Shown one piece after another: positions 21,216 through 27,839 of a stretch of 27,839 bases of DNA (its first letter is position 1; each line of letters opens with the position of its first letter). The notes beneath the pieces are model-generated. The model worked only from the letters and a program-made list of their open reading frames with translations, was not told where the DNA came from and did no database searches. The stretch covers positions 1 to 27,839 of the forward strand of contig CANTFK010000404.1 in assembly GCA_947646735.1 (NCBI GenBank), given 5' to 3'. The stretch comes from Peronospora farinosa (lineage: Eukaryota > Oomycota > Peronosporomycetes > Peronosporales > Peronosporaceae). A program made the translations under genes and the position numbers.

Positions 21216-22180
21216 TATAACAAACTGGTGCGAGTAAGACTTGGTGGGGTGATGATGTTGTTAGACGTAAGATAATATTGTGATGGTCTCGTTCCGCTAT
21301 GCCTCAGCCGAGTCGGTCAAGTAAGACACAAGAAAAGCCACCAAGATGTCAGTGGACACTCAATACAAAACTTCCACGAGTGCAATGAGGACGGTGCATT
21401 TTCGTGGCAACGGGACCTCCAAGGCTGAAAGTAATGTCTATTACTGCACTTGCTTCTGTACTCTTAACGCCTTTTAACGTGCCCACCTCCACAAGTACCA
21501 AGCTTGACTTGCCCTTAAGCGTTTCGTTTGGAGCTCTCGGGGGTATGTTCAGCCCATAACTGTCTATTTCGGTGCCGCTTTCTGCTTAATGTGACGTTGT
21601 AATTCGGTGCGACTTGTTACACTACAATGGGCTCTTTCGTATCAAGCGTTTAAGTGGACGGGCTCAGTTTCGAAACCAATGAGACATTTTTCCTCTGATA
21701 CATCCCAACAATGTACGTCAGTCATCATAATCCGACACGAGAAGGTTTCTCTACGCTATGGCAGTCGAGTTTGCATTGAATTGTCAGAAGTACTTATTTT
21801 CTCAAATTGAGTTATTGTTTTTAAATGGAAACAACAAGGCAACAAGACATGTTTCCATGCAGGGCTGTCGGAAACCTTCGTGTTTCATTTAAGAAAAAGA
21901 GCTGTAGACCATGTATGCTATAGGAGAGACTAGAAAGGCCGAAAGCGACAGGACATTGGAATTGCACGAATGAAACCGAGAAGAAGTTTCAGTAAATATA
22001 TAAGAACATACTGCATTTAGAGAAGGATGAAAAAGAATATACACCAACGTAGTCTTTAAAACATTCATCTTATGAAATCACCAATTTCATTTTTTTTGAC
22101 AAAGTTACTCTATATATAGTCAGGTTAGACGAAAAAAATCCCCAAATAATCCAGATCGATTAATTTTTACTACAATAATC
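21216..22180. other. Divergent intergenic region, receptor kinase / FHA gene
   Basis: 965 bp between two divergent start codons; no gene seen. TTCATTTTTTTT near 22,086-22,097 is a weak initiator-like site about 90 bp before the FHA ATG. Any missing 5' exon of the receptor kinase should lie in the first few hundred bases, but none with a signal peptide could be placed. Confidence 0.45.
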
Positions 22181-23083
22181 ATGCAGGGGCTCGAGGAGCG
22201 CAAGAAAGCGCTCGAGAAAAAGTTTGTCGAAAAACGGCCACCGCTGGCCTACGCCAAACTTAGCGGGCGCGTGCTGGACGATCTGCCGTTCGAAAAGCTT
22301 GTAACGCATCTTCCGGCAGAGCTCGGACGCGGTCCTATCTCGTCGCTGCCTGACCATCGGATTGCGCTGGGGGAACAAAAGGCTATTTCGCGTCTGCATG
22401 CACGTATCCAATGGAATCAGAGCGAAAGCTGCTTTGAGTTGCAGTGTCTGGGCAAGAACGGCATGTTTGCGGATGGTAAGTTCGTGTCCAAGAACCAGAC
22501 GATCAAGCTCAGTTCCAAGATGCCCCTTAAAATTGGTCAAGCACGGGTCTATTTCTTATGTGCCATTCGGTCGACGATCAGTACAATGAGTGGGTTTAAA
22601 ATTATCCAAAAAGTAAGAGGATTTTATTTGAGGATTTTTGGTAGTTTTTTTTAATCTGATATTGTGAGGGGATATTCTAGGCGTTTGAAAAGGCCAAATA
22701 TCACAAGGGAGTGACGTCAATGACAGCGGACCAAGTGTGTGACCAGATTCTTGAAAGTTACATCAAGAGTGAGCACGAACTCGGTGGAAAAGAACATCTG
22801 CGTACATTTGTCACGTGAGCTTTTTTTGTAGTTTTTTTGAGATGCTGGAGAAAAAAAATCAAAGTTGATCAAGTGTGTGAGTTTTGCTGTTTCTAGAGCG
22901 TACTTGGAGGAAGACACGGGCGCGTTCGCGCGTAGTGAAGGAGGATCATCTTCAGTACCCGTCTATATAATGAAGCCGGTGGCTACAAGTGAATTGAAGA
23001 AACAGAGTGTGACAGTCAACGCAACCTCCAAGCCTGAAGAGACTAGTGAAGCTCCAGTGAAGAAGCAGAAGATTGCTGCGTAA
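22181..23083 (+). CDS. FHA-domain protein
   Basis: Predicted exons 22181..22612, 22681..22814 and 22897..23083 (introns 68 and 82 bp, GTAAGA and GTGAGC donors) give 250 aa. Residues about 20-130 form an FHA domain: the core signatures are ELGRGP (the usual GR of strand 3), ISRLHARI (S-R-x-H phospho-threonine-binding loop) and LGKNGMF (the N-G turn), ending KIGQARVYFL. The arrangement is closest to the FHA domain of Fhl1/FHA2-type nuclear proteins. After it, exons 2-3 encode a short helical region (TADQVCDQILESYIKSEHEL) and a Lys/Pro-rich tail ending VKKQKIAA, which could serve as a nuclear signal. FHA domains bind phosphothreonine peptides. The key Arg, Ser, His and Asn-Gly residues are all present. 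The gene lies between two receptor kinases and is convergent with the second (150 bp between stops). Nothing shows a functional link. Confidence 0.85.
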
Positions 23084-23233
23084 GTCTTTGGTGTCAAGAA
23101 GACTTTATCTGTGGGAGCTCTACACTTCAAGTTGATTTGAGAAAATATTGCACAACCGATTTGTTTTACTTTGAAATAGTCATAAATCTGGGCGTCCGTC
23201 CACATTGCTCTTCGTTCGAGAAACAATAGCGTT

Positions 23234-26025
23234 CTACTCATATTCGCTGGAGAGGAATCCTGCTGTGACAATCTCATCAGGTTCAGGCTCCGAGTCGGGA
23301 TTGTCGAACTGCATTTCGCGAATAAGCTCTTGAATTGCAAGTACAACCTCTGAGGCACTGGGTCGGTTTTCTGCTTTGCCTTCGAGACAACTTGCAGCTA
23401 ATGAAAGCACACCGGGAGGACAATCGTTGTAAAACGTCGGGCGCAGCGAGCCTAATGCTACCTTTTCAAGGATCTTTTGTTCCTGTGAACGCCTGTCGCC
23501 GAGGTTGCCCTGCCCTGGGATGTTTCCGGAATTCCAGTACGGGTAGTCGTCCGTGTCAAGTTCGGAGAGCACAACACCAAAGGAGAAGATATCCGCGTGC
23601 TCGTCATAGTCTTTGCCGAGCAATACCTCTGGAGCAATCCAGAACGATGTGCCAACACCCGGGGTCATGAATTTCTCAGGAACGCCTTCGACATCTGCCA
23701 CTGGGCGCTCACGCGAGACACCAAAATCGCTGAGCTTAGCGTGAAACTCGTCGTTAAGTAGCACGTTTTTGGACTTGAGATCGCGGTGAATTACCTTGGG
23801 ATTGAGCGAATGCATGTATGCAAGGCCCTCTGCAATATGAAGCGCAATGGTGAGCTTGAGGCCGTGCCACGTTAGCCCATCGTCAATTTCACTTCCTTCG
23901 TGTTTCAGAGTGTGCAGTACATCTCGCAAATCTCCACGTTCCATATACTCCGTTACAGCACTCAAGTTGCGCAGCGAGTCCCACGCAACGCCGATAAACT
24001 CTACAATACGTTCGTGCTTGAGTGATCCCATGAGCGTGATCTCGCGCACAAACATGCGGATTTGTGAGAGCTTCTCGCACTTCTCGCGCATGATTTTCTT
24101 GATGGCCACGCGACGGCGCTTGTACGTACCAGTGTACACAAGCCCAAAACCTCCTTTGCTGATGCAGCGACCAACTTCCACGTCCTTGTAATTTAGTCGA
24201 AATGACATGATCAGTGGATCGTCGAGTATTCCTGCGTGTAATGTCGGGTGAAGTGTGTTGTAGACCGCCTGTGAAGCAGTGGTCTCCATTGCGCCTGGTG
24301 TTTGAATGTCTACGGCATTAGGCGAAGCTGAGCCTGGCTTAATTTGATGCTCTTGTTGGTATCGTGCCAATCTTATAGCAAGAAAGAACAGCAGGAACCC
24401 CACAATACATCCACCAAACGCTGCTACCAGCATGAACGCTGTCCAGTTGGTTGCGTTATCGGCGCTTTTTTGAGCTAGCGCCATCTCCGAGGCTGAAAGG
24501 CTGCGTGTACTATTGGAAACGCAAAAAACTGTGCTGTGTACTTCCTCACGTTCACAGTCACTTCCACTGCCATTGAAATTCCCTTGTACATCGATTCGAA
24601 AGACTAATAGCTGTGAAATGATTGCAAACTCGTCGCTTGTGACTGTCAAGTTTGTGATAGCATTGCCGCTCAGATCGCTGACACGTTCAAGACGTCAAAG
24701 TGAGCCAAAATTGTGTTGATGACAAGTGCTCCAGTACGTACATCTTTTGAAGGTTTGGAAACTGAAGTAGATGACGAGGAAACTCCGTAAAGCTGTTGTT
24801 TGCCAGATTTCTGCTCCATAAACATCGAACGCACGAGTCAGTATATGAATGGAAGTAGCTTGAAACAGACGTACTCACATTTCAGTCATCGCGTTCAAGG
24901 CCTCAACGGATCCTGGCAGTCTAGTGTAGATGCTGGATATCTTGTTAGACGCTAGATTCCTGCGAAGCAAAGCATCAACACACAACTATTGTCAGCAAGA
25001 ATGAACAGTCCGTTTGTAATTAGCTGACGTACAATGACTCGAGGGCTGTGAGACTTTCAAGAAAAAGTTGTCCGATGCTGTTGAGATTACAACGTCGTAT
25101 CAATCTAGGTACCAGCACAAGCAGGTTAGGCTAATGAAAAATGACATTGATCAAAGTGTATGCTTGCTTACAGATTTGACACCGTCGCGGGGACGAAACC
25201 AACTTCAATTGGCACATCAACAAGGTCCAGGTTGTATAAATCACTGCCACAGATTTATAAGTTAGCTCAACAGGACTCGACGAAACGAAACATTAGGCTG
25301 GGGAACGTACACTTTCGTGAGGGCTGACACCTCCTGCGAGCGAACAAGGGCCAAGCTATCATCTCCAGTTGTCGCTTTCTCTAGGTGCACAGGAACTAAA
25401 TCACTGCTCTCTCCTTGTATTTTGCTGCGCAGCAAAATCACGTGAGTCGGCTATTCGAACAGCATGGGGTGATTTAAACGTACAGGATGAGTAAGTCGGA
25501 AGGAACGTCGAGCAGCATCAACGAGTTCACTTGAACGATGTTTCTATCGCTAAATGTCGTGGGGAACGGGGATATAGCGTCTCCGTCGGGAGCACGAACA
25601 TGGAACTCCCACAACGTTTTGTTCGCAAAGCCCGATAGGCACGAGCACGATAGGTTATACCGACTTTGTGCGGGCAAGCACGCACCATTGGCGGGGACTG
25701 TCGTGGACTTAAGTATTACCACTGGATTGCCATCGCAAACGCTTTCCATTAACAGGGCGTCATTTATGATGGTCAGACGTTGTTCATTCTCATCCATCGT
25801 AGACGCATATCCTCGGGCAATGTACGCGGCAGTCTCGTCAGCGTCCTCCTCGTTGCTCAAGCCGCTAGTACTGCTTTTCGTGTAGTAAGACTCCTCTCCG
25901 GTCTGAAGTGCTGAAACAACTCTTGGAATGGAGCTGTCCCCGCTGTCCTGTGCTGCAACACTAACGACTGCAATTCCGACCAAGCAGACGATGAAGCAAA
26001 GTACGCCTTGTTGACGTAAGGTCAT
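23234..26025 (-). CDS. LRR receptor-like TKL kinase, one LRR per exon
   Basis: Seven exons, 26025..25484, 25424..25311, 25243..25172, 25104..25033, 24959..24879, 24810..24742 and 24677..23234, all six junctions in phase 2, give 797 aa. The ATG at 26,025 is chosen because it starts a clear signal peptide (LCFIVCLVGIAVVSVAAQ, about residues 9-26); the upstream in-frame start gives none. Then come an extracellular cysteine module (C97, C116, C127, C129, then WEFHV), LRRs (LNLASNKISSIYTRLPGS, INLANNSFTEFPRHLLQFP, IDLSGNAITNLTV), a Cys cap, one membrane segment at about 396-419, and a kinase at about 480-771. VAIK (K510), HRDLKSKN (614-621), DFG (634-636) and APE (665-667) are present, so it should be active. 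The juxtamembrane region and tail are shorter than in the paralogue upstream. Probable role: cell-surface signalling; no ligand can be named. Confidence 0.9.
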
Positions 26026-26966
26026 GGCTGACCGGTTGTACCGAACGAAGCGGTTGGAAATATGTGACGGAGATATTGACTGGATGCAGGTCGGAAAGTG
26101 TGGAAGACTTGGCACCAGCCACACAACTTATAGAGTATCTGGAAAGGAGCTTGCGCGAGTGCTTAACGGGTGGAATGGCAGATTTCTCGCTTCGTCTCCA
26201 CTCACATTTAACCGTCGCCTCTACCTCAATCACTATCAGTTACGTGCGACGCAAAGTCGACGTTTGTGCTCAAGTTTGGAATTTCCACCGAATCGTAGGG
26301 ACAATCCGTTAGGGCTCTAGTCAAGTGTGCTGGACTTCTCCACTCAACACTGCGTCCCACTAGAGGAAGTAGTACGGAAGGTCGCGTCGAGGGGCTTTTT
26401 GCACCAGAGATACCCCGATCCGACACCAACCACCCCACATATGATGATTCAGGCTCCTCTGTCTTGCCGATCTTAACCATATCAAGCTTGTTTGATGGGG
26501 GGGGGTCAAGAAGCGCCTGTAGCCAATGTGTCTTTGTAGAGTGCAGTTTACAAAGGCTTCTGAAAACATGCTCGGTCCTAGCACCAACTTTATTCTAACA
26601 AGAGACTCATAAAAGGTATCTCCATGCAACTTCATCTACACGTGCTGGCAGCTCTTCTTTACATACATCTTTTTTTCTTTAATAGATCAGCATTTACTCT
26701 AGGAACCCATCTCGTGACAGACAATTCAGCCCCAACCGATATCTTTACGAAACCTTTGGATCGACCTGTTGACACAGTACGAGCTTTCACAGGTGATTCA
26801 ATTCCAACTGCGTTCGCAAAGCTAAAGAAAAAGTATTCTATAGGAGTCATAAGTTCATTTTTACAGACCCTCTAGTTCATAACAGAGTCACGTTCACCGA
26901 CACTTTACGTAGGTCGCTAACAATGATAAATTCTGGCTCTTACTTCGGTACCAGCAGAATCAGCAG
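26026..26966. other. 5' flank of the LRR kinase and gene-free sequence
   Basis: The first few hundred bases should hold the promoter of the LRR kinase; no clear initiator was found. A run of nine G lies at 26,497-26,505. Minus-strand frames between 26,226 and 26,635 show no family. One coding-like fragment near 26,693-26,875 is listed separately. Confidence 0.4.
26693..26875 (+). pseudogene. Possible Ty1/copia RNase H C-terminal fragment
   Basis: A plus-strand frame carries FTLGTHLVTDNSAPTDIFTKP followed by LDRPVD. The D-I-F-T-K-P-L string is the usual end of copia-type RNase H domains, where it closes the polyprotein. Nothing else of the element was recognised on either side, and the residues after LDRPVD do not match what I expect. 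This is a short fragment at best. Confidence 0.3.
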
Positions 26967-27050
26967 CCTCGTTGTCGATCATGCTGTCGACTTGCACTGA
27001 TCTTCTCCCGACAAGATCAGTGCAAGTCGACAACATGATCGACAACGAGG
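26967..27050. repeat. 38-bp near-perfect inverted repeat, 8-nt spacer
   Basis: The left arm 26,967-27,004 (from CCTCGTTGTCGATC to GCACTGATCTT) is the reverse complement of the right arm 27,013-27,050 with one mismatch (C at about position 18 of the left arm). The spacer is CTCCCGAC. Pairing stops at both outer ends. RNA from either strand would fold into a long, nearly perfect hairpin. Confidence 0.95.
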
Positions 27051-27839
27051 CGACTGGCTTGTAAAAATTTACGGCCTGTCGTCTATTCCCACAGGCCTCA
27101 TTTCTAGCAACTCTCAAAAACATTCTTCATGCCGAACTCAAATCACGTCGATTTGAGAGTGTTCAGTATCTTAACAAGCGATTGTGCTTTGAACTCCTCG
27201 AGTTTTTTTTAGAACACGTCTCTTTTTAGCAAATTCGTTTTTCTGCAATGATGTATTAATTCTCAAAAGAGTTTTGTCGTACCGGTAGTCATACCGGTAG
27301 TCATACCGGTAGTCTATACTTAATTAATAGGTACATAAATAGCCATATCGACTATCTACCTGAGCCACCTGTGAATACAAAGGTTCATGAGACGAAAGTT
27401 GAGAATTTTTGTCATGACTTTGTGTTTTGACCTGGTTTTATGACTTGTTGGGTAAGTTCCGACCTGCATGAATGGTGTAACGACATCCCCACGGGGTCAG
27501 TCTAAATTTTATTGATACAGTATTGTCAGCAATAGCGAGCTTTCGAGTATTGCAAGGACTTGAACCCCTTTAAAACAAAGGTTTCAAACAAACTCATGGA
27601 TACTTTGGCTTGAAAATGAGACAATGAGACAACAAGAGGGTCTAGACGATTGACCTTTTTATGCTGATCGTTTTGAGTAACATGGCGCGTAACGTCAATC
27701 GTGCTGTACAAAATTCGTCCAGAACCTATTTTCAAGCATCTGATTGGATCAAGAGTCGTGACGCGCAGTGCATCACTTCAAGAACGCTGTTACTACAAAA
27801 AGGGCTCATTTGAGTTTTTGCACCGTAATACCCAAGTGA
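27051..27839. other. Right-edge gene-free sequence
   Basis: No gene supported. It contains the short tandem repeat listed separately. A 69-codon minus-strand frame (27,735-27,526) has no recognisable features. Confidence 0.45.
27281..27314. repeat. 12-bp tandem repeat, 2.8 copies
   Basis: ACCGGTAGTCAT at 27,281-27,292 and 27,293-27,304, then a partial ACCGGTAGTC at 27,305-27,314, with no mismatches. Each unit holds the palindrome ACCGGT. The lack of variation suggests recent slippage. Confidence 0.95.

Noticed and set aside
20581..21237. 218-codon plus-strand Val-rich frame
   Set aside because: Antisense to the Thr/Ser-rich mucin-like part of the receptor kinase; ACN codons read backwards as Val-rich text.
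27556..27566. tRNA-like B-box (GGTTCAAGTCC on the minus strand) with a short T-stem
   Set aside because: No matching A-box, D-arm, anticodon arm or acceptor stem at the required distances.

Overview
The window looks like nuclear DNA of a plant-pathogenic oomycete of the Peronosporales (Phytophthora or downy-mildew type). The reasons are: short spliceosomal introns of about 60-80 bp with GTACGT/GTAAGT-like donors; a secreted RXLR-EER effector candidate behind an oomycete-style initiator; a Ty3/gypsy-like retroelement relic; and two transmembrane TKL kinases with leucine-rich ectodomains. The genus cannot be fixed from sequence alone. No bacterial features, rRNA or tRNA genes were seen.

Left block (1-7,528), compact and conserved: a possible partial gene runs off the left edge (complement 396..1). 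It is followed by a nine-exon ZW10 homologue (complement 3712..747), a divergent three-exon SMU1 homologue (3857..5582) only 144 bp from the ZW10 start codon, and a convergent two-exon PWP1 homologue (complement 7528..5843). These serve vesicle tethering/kinetochore, pre-mRNA splicing and ribosome biogenesis, and all look intact.

Middle block (about 7.5-17.6 kb), gene-poor and decayed: it holds AT-rich sequence with small hairpins, a 3'-truncated and stop-ridden Ty3/gypsy gag-protease relic (about 8651-10,990), a long stretch without genes, one intact RXLR effector candidate (13368..13970), a DUF2009-family pseudogene with an in-frame stop and several frameshifts (14733..16367), and another poorly readable stretch.

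Right block (17.6-26 kb), a receptor-kinase pair: an intronless 1209-codon kinase with a mucin-like Ser/Thr-rich ectodomain (complement 21215..17586) and a seven-exon paralogue with a signal peptide and roughly one LRR per exon (complement 26025..23234) flank a convergent three-exon FHA-domain gene (22181..23083). Both kinases carry the same cysteine module, with identical C-x18-C-x10-C-x-C spacing, ahead of the LRRs. That module is the best candidate here for something not formally described. The last 1.8 kb contains a possible copia fragment, a 38-bp near-perfect inverted repeat and a 12-bp tandem repeat, but no gene that can be supported.

Exon boundaries were placed by hand from splice signals, reading-frame continuity and recalled family similarity. 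They are predictions, not transcript-supported models.
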